From positions 1,240,001 to 1,304,000 of the forward strand of contig NZ_CP060724.1 of NCBI RefSeq assembly GCF_014397255.1: a stretch of 64,000 nucleotides of DNA, written 5' to 3'. Within the stretch, counting starts at the first letter, position 1. Every line of letters begins with the position of its first letter. The notes beneath the pieces were generated by a model. It was not told the DNA's origin. It did no database searches and saw only the letters and a program-made list of their open reading frames with translations. The translations under genes and the position numbers were made by a program. This document shows positions 1-9,021 of this stretch, one piece after another. This stretch comes from Weissella diestrammenae (GTDB taxonomy: Bacteria; Bacillota; Bacilli; Lactobacillales; Lactobacillaceae).

Positions 1-2
1 CT

Positions 3-665
3 CTAGATAATACGGGTGAAAATATCTCAGCCGTTAATTCATTTTATAATGAATTAACGGCAACGTATTGGGCAAAACATAACTTACAATCTCAAGATGT
101 GATTGGTTTGGCACATTATCGTCGTTTTTTAGGGCGCCGAATGGGACATCGTTATCGCGATTTGCTGACTGATAACGACATAACAAAAGCTTTGTCACAA
201 GTCGATGTTTTGCTGCCAAGGCAGCGTAATTATGTGATTGAGACGCAAGAACAACATTATTTAAATGCACACGCGCGTTTGCCATATGATGTGATGTACC
301 AAGTCATTCAAGAAAAATATCCGGATTACATACCGGCTTTTGAGACAATACGCCACGCCAAAAAAGCGCATCTATTTAATATGTTCATTATGAAACAAAG
401 GGCCTTTCAACAGTATACGGACTTTTTATTTGGTGTTTTATTTGAGGTTGAGCAGCGAATCGATTTTTCAGAGTTAACTGGGCAAGATCAACGGGCATTA
501 GGGTTCTTGGGAGAACGTCTCATGGACGTTTGGCTCTTGAAAAATCAGATGACTTATCAGGAGTTTCCCGTAGTTACAACGGAAAAAACGAATTGGTTAG
601 TTAAAGGGTGGCATTTTTTAAAACGGCATTTTGGGCAACGACAACAAGCAAAGACACATTTTTAA
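3..665 (+). CDS. DUF4422 capsular polysaccharide protein, 5' end outside window
   Basis: The frame is open from base 3 and has no start inside the window, so the gene begins upstream. The reading NELTATYWAKHN followed by IGLAHYRRFLGRR matches the DUF4422 family (YWAWKN and GLxHYRR motifs), whose members sit in capsule and exopolysaccharide clusters and are thought to be glycosyltransferases. It lies 12 bp ahead of a family 2 glycosyltransferase and then glf, so it most likely adds a sugar in a surface polysaccharide. An internal GTG at 99 could be mistaken for the start but splits the conserved motif. No membrane segment is visible. Confidence 0.8.
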   Translation, partial: LDNTGENISAVNSFYNELTATYWAKHNLQSQDVIGLAHYRRFLGRRMGHRYRDLLTDNDITKALSQVDVLLPRQRNYVIETQEQHYLNAHARLPYDVMYQVIQEKYPDYIPAFETIRHAKKAHLFNMFIMKQRAFQQYTDFLFGVLFEVEQRIDFSELTGQDQRALGFLGERLMDVWLLKNQMTYQEFPVVTTEKTNWLVKGWHFLKRHFGQRQQAKTHF

Positions 666-677
666 AAGGGGAACAAC

Positions 678-1577
678 ATGACGACAAGCGCAGTTATTGT
701 GACATATAATCGCTTACCGATGTTAAAAGAGGCAATTGCCGCATTACAGAATTCGGCTACACCGGTTGAACATATTATCGTGGTTGATAATCATTCCAAT
801 GCTGATACGCAGGCATATTTGACGAGTTTAGGCGATACGATTGATTATCTTCGTTTGGATGAAAATATTGGTGGTGCAGGTGGCTTTAATCGTGGTATTC
901 GTTATTTTATGACAAATACAGACGATGATTTTGTATGGTTAATGGACGATGATACAATGCCCCATGCGGATACTTTGACTAATTTATTAGCGTTTGCGCA
1001 ACTAGCGCATGATTTTGGTTTTTTGGCTTCAGATGTTCGTTGGACTGATGGTCATCGTGCAAAAATGAATAATCCTGCGCCTAAAAACCGGATGAAAAAA
1101 ATTCCAGAAGACGCAACTCAGCCAGAAGAATTGATGAATGCAACTTTTGTCAGTCTACTCATGTCTCGTAAAATCGTGGCTGAAATTGGATTGCCAATTT
1201 CGGAATTCTTTATTTGGGGCGATGATATCGAGTATACAGAGCGTGCGGCGCGAGTTGCGCCAGGATATTTTATTCCAGCAGCAAAGGTTACACATAAAAT
1301 GGCAAGTAATGTTGGCTCGAATGTTATGACTGATTCTTTAGATCGTTTGCCTAGATATTTTTATTCGTATCGAAATAAAGTGTATTATGGGGCAAAAAGA
1401 CATTTTGTTGGGCATGTGAAGTCAAATGTGCGTATTTTGTTAGAGGCTTTGCAAGTGATGCTCAAACCAGGGATTGATCATCGTGGTCAACGCCTTAAGG
1501 TTTTATTTGCTGGTGTTAAAGCAGGCTGGCATTTTAAGCCGCTAGTGGAACACATTAATAACGAACAAAAAATATGA
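678..1577 (+). CDS. Family 2 glycosyltransferase, galactofuranosyltransferase-like
   Basis: A GT-A fold glycosyltransferase of 299 aa. The N-terminus AVIVTYNRLPMLKEAI is the nucleotide-binding strand of GT2 enzymes. ENIGGAGGFNRG and WLMDDDTMP (DDD metal-binding motif, about residue 90) resemble GlfT2-like galactofuranosyltransferases and rhamnosyltransferases. The C-terminal part is basic. The SD AAAGGGG lies 8 bp before the ATG. The next gene is UDP-galactopyranose mutase, which makes the galactofuranose donor, so transfer of Galf is the simplest role. Acceptor and linkage cannot be read from the sequence. Confidence 0.85.
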   Translation: MTTSAVIVTYNRLPMLKEAIAALQNSATPVEHIIVVDNHSNADTQAYLTSLGDTIDYLRLDENIGGAGGFNRGIRYFMTNTDDDFVWLMDDDTMPHADTLTNLLAFAQLAHDFGFLASDVRWTDGHRAKMNNPAPKNRMKKIPEDATQPEELMNATFVSLLMSRKIVAEIGLPISEFFIWGDDIEYTERAARVAPGYFIPAAKVTHKMASNVGSNVMTDSLDRLPRYFYSYRNKVYYGAKRHFVGHVKSNVRILLEALQVMLKPGIDHRGQRLKVLFAGVKAGWHFKPLVEHINNEQKI

Positions 1578-1624
1578 TAAACTGGTATCAGGTATTTTAG
1601 AACCGATAAGGTGAGGAGAAAATA

Positions 1625-2806
1625 ATGACATTGAACGATAAAAAATATGATTATTTAGTGGTAGGTGCAGGGCCTTATGGTTCAATTTTTGCCTATGAAG
1701 CTGCAAAACGTGGAAAGCGTTCACTGATTATTGAAAAGCGGCCACATATTGGTGGTAACATGTACACACACACTGAACATGGGATTACCGTTCATGATTT
1801 TGGCGCACATATTTTCCATACAGATAATAAAGAGGTCTGGGATTATATTCGTCAGTTCGCTGACTTTAATGGCTACCAAAATCAAGTGGTTGCAAATTAT
1901 AAAGGTACTTTGTACAATTTGCCATTTAATATGAACACTTTTTACGAGATGTGGGGTACAAAAACACCGGCTGAAGCTAAAGCAAAAATTGATGCACAAA
2001 AGGCTGATGCTATGGCAGCTATGGGTGGACGTGCACCTCGTAACCTTGAAGAACAAGCGATTTCGTTGATTGGAACTGAAATTTATGAAAAGTTAATTAA
2101 GGGTTATACGGAAAAGCAATGGGGACGTCAAGCAACGGAACTACCTGCATTCATCATTAAGCGACTTCCAGTTCGATTTATTTACGATAATAATTACTTT
2201 AATCATCGTTACCAAGGAATTCCAGTTGGTGGCTACACACAAATCTTTGAAAACATGATTATGCATAATGATTTAATTGACGTACAAGTTAATGCTGATT
2301 TTTTTGCACACAAGGATGAATACTTGGCTGAATTCCCTAAAATTGTCTACACGGGTATGATTGATCAATTCTTCGATTATAAATTTGGGGAACTTGAGTA
2401 CCGTTCACTTCGTTTTGAACACGAAGTCGTGGCATCAGATAATTATCAAGGAAACGCAGTTATTAACTATACTGATGCAGAAACACCATATACCCGTGTC
2501 ATGGAGTGGAAACACTTTGACGGTTTGGCAGATGACGATGTGACAATTATTACGCGTGAGTACCCACAAACATGGGATCGAACAAAAGAAGCATATTATC
2601 CAGTTAATGATGAAAAAAATATGCAAATCTATAAATCTTATGCTAAAGAAGCGCGTGAACATCAAGATAAAATTCTCTTTGGTGGTCGACTAGGGCAATA
2701 CCGTTATTTTGATATGGACCAAGTTATCAATGCTGCATTAAATGATGTGAGACAAGAATTTGGGGTCTCTGCTGACTTTAATTTTGCACACGATACGGAA
2801 AAATAA
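1625..2806 (+). CDS. glf: UDP-galactopyranose mutase
   Basis: A flavoenzyme that interconverts UDP-galactopyranose and UDP-galactofuranose in the cytoplasm. The N-terminal FAD-binding Rossmann motif DYLVVGAGPYGSIFAYEAAKRG is followed by the family signature HDFGAHIFHT and by GYTEKQWG and IPVGGYTQIFENM. The length (393 aa) is normal. SD GAGGAG lies 6 bp upstream. It ends the polysaccharide cluster and is followed by a strong terminator. Galf is absent from mammals and in lactic acid bacteria goes into cell-wall or exopolysaccharides. Confidence 0.97.
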   Translation: MTLNDKKYDYLVVGAGPYGSIFAYEAAKRGKRSLIIEKRPHIGGNMYTHTEHGITVHDFGAHIFHTDNKEVWDYIRQFADFNGYQNQVVANYKGTLYNLPFNMNTFYEMWGTKTPAEAKAKIDAQKADAMAAMGGRAPRNLEEQAISLIGTEIYEKLIKGYTEKQWGRQATELPAFIIKRLPVRFIYDNNYFNHRYQGIPVGGYTQIFENMIMHNDLIDVQVNADFFAHKDEYLAEFPKIVYTGMIDQFFDYKFGELEYRSLRFEHEVVASDNYQGNAVINYTDAETPYTRVMEWKHFDGLADDDVTIITREYPQTWDRTKEAYYPVNDEKNMQIYKSYAKEAREHQDKILFGGRLGQYRYFDMDQVINAALNDVRQEFGVSADFNFAHDTEK

Positions 2807-2818
2807 TTAGATAGCAAT

Positions 2819-2864
2819 AAAAAGAGTTCACTAATGCCAAAGTACTGGTACAGAACTCTTTTTT
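2819..2864 (+). terminator. Rho-independent terminator after glf
   Basis: AAAAGAGTTC pairs with GAACTCTTTT around a 23-nt loop and runs into a T tract. It closes the polysaccharide operon. Confidence 0.85.
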
Positions 2865-2981
2865 ATTTAAATCGTGTGAATACTAGTGTTAGAACGGTAT
2901 TGATGAGCAACCATTTGAGATAAATGATGTGATGAGTGAGCAATTTTTTTGATTTTAAACTTAAAAGCGGTTATATTTAGT

Positions 2982-3019
2982 GTGTTATCGATAACACCAA
3001 CTAATAATATTGATATAAT
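2982..3019 (+). promoter_or_regulatory. Palindromic operator (cre-like) and promoter of spxH
   Basis: GTGTTATCGATAACAC at 2982-2997 is a perfect 16-bp palindrome. Its core TGTTATCGATAACA differs from the CcpA cre consensus TGWAANCGNTNWCA at one position. A TATAAT box follows at 3014-3019, so the palindrome covers the -35 region. Binding by CcpA or another LacI-type repressor is an inference. Confidence 0.55.
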
Positions 3020-3059
3020 GTATATAAATATATTTGAAGTAACCGAGGTGATGCTTAAA

Positions 3060-3623
3060 ATGCTAGAAATATATTCATTCATCAGTGCATTTTCAAAACG
3101 CAGTTTGGATTTAAACCGGAATATAGTTGATTTACAAGCAGATTTGGCCGTTACATCCCGACTTAATTTAATACCTTTAATGCGTTTTTCAACGTCAACG
3201 TTAGATAAGGATGATTATTTAATTCAAAATATTTCGGCACGTGAGGCAGTATATATTAATGACGCAATGACCAATGTGATGAAGACAGCTCATTTTCAAG
3301 GTAAAAAAGTTGGCCGGCGATTAAGCATCATCTTACAAGAAAAAGTTTTGGCAGCAAAAGCATACAATGATAGTATTGTACGGTGTGCATTGATTGAAGC
3401 AAATGTTGATTTAGAAACATTTAATCAAGACTTGACTAGTGATTTTCTAAAAAAAGCATTACAAATGGATCAACGAATTTCGCATGACATGGGTGTTAAA
3501 AATAGCAATACATTGGTGGTATTTGATTCAAGTCGTGATGATAGCGCAGAACGATATACGGATGTGCAAGTTGATGATTTAAATCGTATTTTTCGCGTAT
3601 CATCAAATGCTTGTCAAGAATGA
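3060..3623 (+). CDS. spxH: SpxH/YjbH-like DsbA-family adaptor
   Basis: A protein of 187 aa beginning MLEIYSFIS, with an all-helical middle (ISAREAVYINDAMTNVMKTAHFQGKK) that fits the DsbA-like thioredoxin fold of YjbH/SpxH. In Bacillus this adaptor feeds the Spx regulator to ClpXP. No N-terminal Cys-x-x-Cys is present, as expected for an adaptor and not an oxidoreductase. Its place directly before relQ and nadK is the usual Firmicutes arrangement. I chose ATG 3060 because GAGGTGAT ends 7 bp before it. An in-frame ATG at 3051 lies inside that SD. Confidence 0.65.
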   Translation: MLEIYSFISAFSKRSLDLNRNIVDLQADLAVTSRLNLIPLMRFSTSTLDKDDYLIQNISAREAVYINDAMTNVMKTAHFQGKKVGRRLSIILQEKVLAAKAYNDSIVRCALIEANVDLETFNQDLTSDFLKKALQMDQRISHDMGVKNSNTLVVFDSSRDDSAERYTDVQVDDLNRIFRVSSNACQE

Positions 3624-3647
3624 GACTGTAAACAGGATTTTATCGGT

Positions 3648-3674
3648 AAGCTGGGGATTGAACCAGCTTTTTTT
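3648..3674 (+). terminator. Terminator between spxH and relQ
   Basis: AAGCTGG and CCAGCTT pair around an 8-nt loop and are followed by seven T. A TATAAT box shortly after it would start the relQ-nadK-rluA transcript. Confidence 0.85.
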
Positions 3675-3754
3675 CTTGGATATTGTATAATGGAAACAAG
3701 ATAACGATGGCCACGAATCTATTTGAGTGGGCATCATGATAAGAGGACGACAAA

Positions 3755-4408
3755 ATGATTGAGAATTGGGAAAAATTTTTACAACCATATATGCAAGCAG
3801 TTGAAGAATTAAAAGTTAAATTTCGCGCCCTCCGCGATCAATACGCACAAAATGGGGTTGAAACGCCAATTGAGTTTGTGACGGGGCGTGTGAAACAGGT
3901 TGAAGCAATTAAAGAAAAAGCTGTGCGAAGGCACGTAGATATGGATCGTCTAGAACAAGATATGCAGGATTTAGCAGGCATCCGGATTATGACCCAATTC
4001 ACAAATGACATCTACCGTGTTGTAGATTTAATTCGCGAGAGAACAGATATGGTGATTTTAGAAGAGCGAGACTATGTGACGAATTCAAAACCGTCGGGGT
4101 ATCGTTCTTACCACATTGTTGTTGAATATCCGATTCAAACAACACAAGGTGAACGGAAAATATTAGTTGAAATTCAAGTGCGCACGATGCAAATGAATGT
4201 TTGGGCAACTATTGAACACGCGATTAATTATAAATATGCTGGTGAATATCCAGATGATATGGCCGATAAACTACATGAAGTTGCTGAATTAACGTTTAAG
4301 GTTGATGCACTCTTTCAGGAAATGCATCAAGAAATTAGTGAATCTCAACATGCACTTCGTAATCATACAAAAAAGGATGACGTGATTGATGAAGGTTTCA
4401 ATTTATAA
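3755..4408 (+). CDS. relQ: Small alarmone synthetase (GTP pyrophosphokinase)
   Basis: Transfers pyrophosphate from ATP to GDP or GTP to make (p)ppGpp. It is a 217-aa single-domain RelA/SpoT synthetase without hydrolase or TGS regions, the usual size for RelQ/YjbM. Visible motifs are DMQDLAGIRIMTQF, SGYRSYHIVVEYP and EIQVRTMQMNVWATIEHAINYKY, which hold the G-loop and nucleotide-contact residues. A C-terminal helix after residue 180 would mediate tetramer formation. It overlaps the nadK start, indicating translational coupling. Confidence 0.95.
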   Translation: MIENWEKFLQPYMQAVEELKVKFRALRDQYAQNGVETPIEFVTGRVKQVEAIKEKAVRRHVDMDRLEQDMQDLAGIRIMTQFTNDIYRVVDLIRERTDMVILEERDYVTNSKPSGYRSYHIVVEYPIQTTQGERKILVEIQVRTMQMNVWATIEHAINYKYAGEYPDDMADKLHEVAELTFKVDALFQEMHQEISESQHALRNHTKKDDVIDEGFNL

Positions 4409-5200
4409 AAATAATAGTACAAAATCGCAAACGATTGGCAATATTTTAAGTAAATTGCTAAGTCGCTATCCAGATACATTTGTCTTTGATGATGCCAAAC
4501 CAGATGTCGTCATTACAGTTGGCGGCGATGGTACACTCCTGTCAGCTTTTCATCATTATGTGGATCAGTTGGATCATACGCGGTTTATTGGTGTCCATAC
4601 CGGGCATCTTGGTTTTTACGCGGATTGGCAAGAATTTGAAATTGATCATCTAGTGGATTCCTTATTAACCTATGAAGGACGAACAATTTCTTATCCATTG
4701 TTAGAAATGACAATTCAGTATACAGATGGGAAAAAGAATAATTTTTTGGCATTAAATGAAGCAGCAATTAAACAACCTGAAGGGACATTGGTTGCTGATG
4801 TCTATTTAGATGGTGAACGGTTTGAACGTTTTAGGGGTGATGGCCTGACAGCTGCGACGCCCACTGGTTCAACTGCTTATAATAAAGCCAACGGGGGGCT
4901 GTTATGCACCCAAGTCTAGCTAGTATTCAATTATCAGAAATTGCATCAATTAATAATCGTGTCTTTCGAACGTTGGGCTCACCATTAGTCATTGGACCGG
5001 ATGAAACGATTCGTGTTGTACCGTTAAATGTCGATAATGGTGTCACATTGACGTACGATCATTTGAGTCAGGCAACGACTGACATTGAGTGGCTGGAGTT
5101 TCGAGTTGCAAAAGAGAAAATTGCTTTTGCTGAACATCGACATACACGTTTTTGGCATCGTGTGAGGGATAGTTTTATTGGGGATGAGGTAATTGATTAA
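4389..5200 (+). pseudogene. nadK: NAD kinase, reading frame broken by a one-base deletion in a G run
   Basis: NAD kinase phosphorylates NAD to NADP. The 5' part shows VVITVGGDGTLLSAF, LALNEAAIK and TPTGSTAYNKANGG. At the six-G run 4893-4898 the frame shifts and hits TAG at 4917. The other frame carries on as VMHPSLASIQLSEIASINNRVFRTLGSP and the rest of the C-terminal domain to 5200. One more G would read NGGAVMHPSL and restore the usual protein of about 270 aa. NAD kinase is normally essential, so a sequencing error or slippage on the G run is more likely than real loss. ATG 4389 follows AAAGGATG. An in-frame TTG lies at 4386. Confidence 0.9.
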
Positions 5201-6105
5201 TGGCTACTTTTAGTTGGGAGAAACAAGAACCAGGGGGACTAAAAATCAAACAATTTTTAGCAGAACGTGGTGTTTCTCATCGCATGTTTAGCATTATTAA
5301 ACGAGGCGGTGGGCATTTATTACTGGACGGTCGCCCCGCTCGAACGATTGATGAGATTAAAATGGGTCAAAAAATTACGATCATTATGCCACATGAAGAA
5401 AGCAATGAGATTTTACCTTTTTCGGACTTACCGATTACGGTTATTTACGAAGATGATAACTATTTGGTTGTTGATAAACCAGCTGGCGTGACGTCGGTTC
5501 CTGGTAAGGCCGATCGTGAAACAACAATGGTCAATCGGGTGAAAGGTCATTTGCAACGTGAAGGCGCTCAGGATTTAGTGCCGCACGTGGTAACGCGTTT
5601 AGACCGTTTTACTTCAGGTGTTGCCCTTTTAGCAAAGCATCGATTTGCACACGGATTGTTAGATAAAGCTTTGAAAACGCACGCAGTTGATAAACGTTAC
5701 TATGCACTAGTTGATGGTGTGTTGGCTGATGAACATCAAATGATTGATCAGCCCATTGGACGAGTACCTGATGATTTCATTCGGCGTGAAGTTCGATCAG
5801 ATGGTAAACCTTCACAAACCGAATACTGGGTGATCAAGCGATTTGATAATCAAACATTGGTTCGTGTGCAATTACATACAGGACGCACACATCAAATTAG
5901 GGTTCATTTTAAAGCACTCGGGCATCCACTAGTCGGCGACGAAATTTACGGTGGACCAATGGACCGGGGTGCAGTGAGACAAATGCTACATGCGTATTGG
6001 ATTAGTTGGTTCGATCCATTTTCACAAATTGTTCAGCAGTTTGAGGCACCAGTTCCAGAAGATATGATCAACGTCATGCAGGGGTATGTGCCACAAGATA
6101 AATAA
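5200..6105 (+). CDS. RluA-family pseudouridine synthase
   Basis: Isomerises uridines in structured RNA to pseudouridine. The 301-aa protein has an N-terminal S4-like segment (residues 15-70) and the catalytic domain with the RluA/RluD signature PHVVTRLDRFTSGVALLAKH, where the Asp in RLDRFTSG is the nucleophile. LHTGRTHQIRVHFKALGHPLVGDEIYGG is the second conserved block. It directly follows nadK, the ATG sharing its A with the nadK stop, which is the standard nadK-rluD-like pair in Firmicutes. Which RNA it modifies cannot be told. Confidence 0.92.
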   Translation: MATFSWEKQEPGGLKIKQFLAERGVSHRMFSIIKRGGGHLLLDGRPARTIDEIKMGQKITIIMPHEESNEILPFSDLPITVIYEDDNYLVVDKPAGVTSVPGKADRETTMVNRVKGHLQREGAQDLVPHVVTRLDRFTSGVALLAKHRFAHGLLDKALKTHAVDKRYYALVDGVLADEHQMIDQPIGRVPDDFIRREVRSDGKPSQTEYWVIKRFDNQTLVRVQLHTGRTHQIRVHFKALGHPLVGDEIYGGPMDRGAVRQMLHAYWISWFDPFSQIVQQFEAPVPEDMINVMQGYVPQDK

Positions 6106-6117
6106 ATGAGGTGATTT

Positions 6118-7491
6118 ATGGCAACTGATTTTGGAAATGTACGTGATGAAATTGTACCGTTGGTGACTCAGATTACTGACGACCTAAAGCAGGGTGCCAT
6201 TGATGCCTTTCGAGAAACATTTCTTGGGTTACATAATTATGATCAGGCTCAAATTTATTTGAATTTAACACCACAATTGAGACAACAAGTGATTGAGTGG
6301 TTAACTTTGGATGAATTAGCTAATGTCTTTGATCATCTGGATTCTGATGAAGTTGATGTGAATCATTTGCTTGAAGAAATGTCACCCAGTTATGCAGCCA
6401 ATATGCTTAACGAAATGTATGTTGACAACGCAGTCGATGTATTGGATGAAATTTCTGAGCCTGAACAAGATATCTACCTTAAGCAGATGTCACGTGAGGA
6501 TGCGGGTGAATTAAGGCATTTACTTGATTATGATGAGGATACTGCTGGTGCCTTGATGACGACCGAGTATATTGAGGTCTCACAAACATCAACAATTGGT
6601 CAGGTTATGAGTTTGGTGAAAAAAGCAGCTTCTGAGTCTGAGCAAATATCGTATATTTATGTGCTTGAGCGTAAACGATTGATTGGTGTTATTTCTTTAC
6701 GTAATCTCATTATCCATCCAGATGATGAGCTGGTTTCAGAGGTAATGACAAGTAATTTAGTCACTGTTTTACCTACTGAGGATCAAGAACAAGTTGCCAG
6801 GTTAATGGCTGATTATAATTTATTGGCTATGCCAGTTGTGGATGAACAAAATGAGATGTTGGGCATTATCATGGTCGACGATATTGTGGATGTTATTGAA
6901 GCTGAAAGTACAGAAGATTATGGTCGCTTGGCTGGTGTGAATGATTTGGATTTGGAAGAAAGTCCAATGATGTCAGTTATTAAGAGAATTCCATGGTTAA
7001 TTATTTTGGTGTTTCTAGGATTGGGAACAGCGTCAATTATTAATAGTTATGATGCGATGGTGCAACAAGCATCAGTTTTGGCAGTATTTATTAGTTTAAT
7101 TACTGGAACGGCTGGAAATGCGGGAACCCAGGCGTTAGCGGTTTCCATTCGTCGAATAACATTGGATGAAAAGCGTAGCGTGATTCGCATGTTCTTTACT
7201 GAATTATTTATTGGCGCATTGATAGGCTTAATTGCCGGCACGACTATTTTTGGAGTGGTTTGGCTATGGAAATCAAACGTTTTATTAGGCTTGGCTGTCG
7301 GGTTAGCCATGGCAATTGCGATTATGGTTGCAAATTTGGCGGGGGCATTTATTCCAATTATTATGGATGCTATGCATGTCGATCCAGCTGTTGCATCAGG
7401 TCCTTTTATATCAACGTTAAGTGATTTGACCTCAGTTATCATTTATTTTAATATCGCTGGGGTGTTTATTACGCATTTTATTGGGCATTGA
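6118..7491 (+). CDS. mgtE: MgtE-family magnesium channel
   Basis: Membrane Mg2+ channel of 457 aa with the full domain order: N-terminal superhelical MgtE_N domain (residues 20-130), two CBS domains (about 140-265) and five membrane helices beginning at PWLIILVFLGLGTASII. GTAGNAGTQALAVSIRRI is the pore-lining family signature, and the conserved Asp before the end of the last helix (STLSDLTSVIIYF) binds Mg2+. The N and CBS domains close the channel when cytosolic Mg2+ is high. SD GAGGTGAT lies just ahead of ATG. Confidence 0.97.
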   Translation: MATDFGNVRDEIVPLVTQITDDLKQGAIDAFRETFLGLHNYDQAQIYLNLTPQLRQQVIEWLTLDELANVFDHLDSDEVDVNHLLEEMSPSYAANMLNEMYVDNAVDVLDEISEPEQDIYLKQMSREDAGELRHLLDYDEDTAGALMTTEYIEVSQTSTIGQVMSLVKKAASESEQISYIYVLERKRLIGVISLRNLIIHPDDELVSEVMTSNLVTVLPTEDQEQVARLMADYNLLAMPVVDEQNEMLGIIMVDDIVDVIEAESTEDYGRLAGVNDLDLEESPMMSVIKRIPWLIILVFLGLGTASIINSYDAMVQQASVLAVFISLITGTAGNAGTQALAVSIRRITLDEKRSVIRMFFTELFIGALIGLIAGTTIFGVVWLWKSNVLLGLAVGLAMAIAIMVANLAGAFIPIIMDAMHVDPAVASGPFISTLSDLTSVIIYFNIAGVFITHFIGH

Positions 7492-7538
7492 TCGTAAATA
7501 AGTGGGTTAGCTCAATGTTAAAAGAGTGAGGAAAGAAT

Positions 7539-8726
7539 TTGACACAGAAGGTTAAATTAAACGCAGCACATATATTTATTTTAGGTGTGTTGAGCGCATT
7601 TGCAGTATTTTCAATGGATTTTTATTTACCTGGACTGCCGCAATTACAAAAGGATTTAAATACCAGTGCATCGCTGGCACAACTGACAATTACTGCCTCA
7701 TTGGTCGGGTTGGGGCTCGGACAATTAGTTATTGGTCCGTGGTCTGATCGCATTGGCCGACGTCGACCGCTTTTGATAGGGACGCTGATTTTTACATTAA
7801 CATCAATTGCAATTGTTCTAACAAGCAATATTTGGATCTTAATTTTAATGCGGTTTTTTCAAGGCTTAGCGGGTTCAGTTGGCATCGTATTGTCGTTGGC
7901 AGTCATTACGGACTCATTTTCTGGTCGTGATTTGACCAACAACGTTATGATTAACCAATCAATTAATGGTATTTTTCCGGTTATTGCACCAGTCCTAGGC
8001 GGAATTGTTGTTGCAATGTTTAATTGGGAGATGACATTTTGGATTTTAGCTGGGTTGGGAATCAGTTTATTTCTTGCGGTTCAATTTTATTTACCTGAAA
8101 CAAGAGAACCAGTTGACCAGTCGACAGCGACAAATGTGGAAATGCGGCATGTGTATCAGCAGTTATTTGCAAATCGTCAGTTTATGGTATATATGCTTCT
8201 CCAAACATTAATGATGGCTGCTTTATTTGCTTATATTTCTGGCTCTTCATTTGTTTTGGAAAACATCTTTCATTTGAATGTCACGACGTTCGGGATTGTT
8301 TATGCGATTAATGGTTTAGGCATCGCGGTCATGACAATTTTTGCTGGTTGGTTAGCTAATCGCTGGCGAGAAGAAAAGACATTAGGCATTTTTATTGGGT
8401 ATGGCTTGTTGGGTGGTATTTTGTTAGCACTGAGTTTATTCATGGCAAAGCCAATGGTCGTTGTATTAATTGCATTTTTTATGATTGTTTCTGCTATTGG
8501 TGGCATTCAGGGGATGACGACGGCATTAGCGATGAAAGATCAGCATGCTAATCCGGGAGCTGCATCAGCACTATTAGGGATGATGCGGTATGCAATTGGT
8601 GGCGTGATGTCACCATTAGTTGGTATTTTTGGGACGCGTTCATATGTTCCGCTAGTTGTGATTATCTTGGTAGTGCAATTACTAGCAATGGTGCTGTATT
8701 TGAATTCAGTCCAGAGAAAAATGTAA
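7539..8726 (+). CDS. Bcr/CflA-family MFS drug exporter
   Basis: A 12-helix major facilitator antiporter of 395 aa. FSMDFYLPGLPQL in helix 1 and GPWSDRIGRRRPLLIG between helices 2 and 3 are typical of the Bcr/CflA (DHA1) group, which exports bicyclomycin, chloramphenicol and similar drugs. The start is a TTG, supported by GAGGAAAG 6 bp upstream and by the absence of another in-frame start before the first helix. Substrate is not predictable. Confidence 0.9.
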   Translation: MTQKVKLNAAHIFILGVLSAFAVFSMDFYLPGLPQLQKDLNTSASLAQLTITASLVGLGLGQLVIGPWSDRIGRRRPLLIGTLIFTLTSIAIVLTSNIWILILMRFFQGLAGSVGIVLSLAVITDSFSGRDLTNNVMINQSINGIFPVIAPVLGGIVVAMFNWEMTFWILAGLGISLFLAVQFYLPETREPVDQSTATNVEMRHVYQQLFANRQFMVYMLLQTLMMAALFAYISGSSFVLENIFHLNVTTFGIVYAINGLGIAVMTIFAGWLANRWREEKTLGIFIGYGLLGGILLALSLFMAKPMVVVLIAFFMIVSAIGGIQGMTTALAMKDQHANPGAASALLGMMRYAIGGVMSPLVGIFGTRSYVPLVVIILVVQLLAMVLYLNSVQRKM

Positions 8727-8774
8727 TATGCTTGAAATACTGCTATATAGGTGGTATATGGTATAATTTCAGTA

Positions 8775-8996
8775 AGGACATGCTAAATGAAAAGCCGTAG
8801 AATTCAGAAACATTGTGGTTGATGCGAACAATGCTACGAAGTATTTAGTGCTACCTGAAATCAGGTGTTAATCTTGTGATCCATATGAGACTAACTTTAA
8901 ACATAATTAAGAGGTAATGATACAGACAATCATTGCAATTAGGGTGGTACCGCGAGTCAGTCGTCCCTAACATGCAGTGGTAGTCTGTTTTTTAGA
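8775..8996 (+). promoter_or_regulatory. T-box leader controlling alaS
   Basis: The T-box core AGGGTGGTACCGCG lies at 8941-8954. A long stem formed by ACAGAC..ATTAGGG (from 8922) with CCCTAA..GTCTGT, ending in a T tract at 8988-8993, is the terminator. Pairing of the T-box with uncharged tRNA would favour the antiterminator. An extended -10 TGGTATAAT sits just upstream. The gene order makes tRNA-Ala the effector. I did not assign the specifier codon with certainty. Confidence 0.92.
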
Positions 8997-9021
8997 AATA
9001 AATAATGGCGAGGTTAACAAA

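Noticed and set aside
7047-7442. Long minus-strand open frame opposite mgtE
   Set aside because: It is a shadow of the membrane region of mgtE with no SD or family match.
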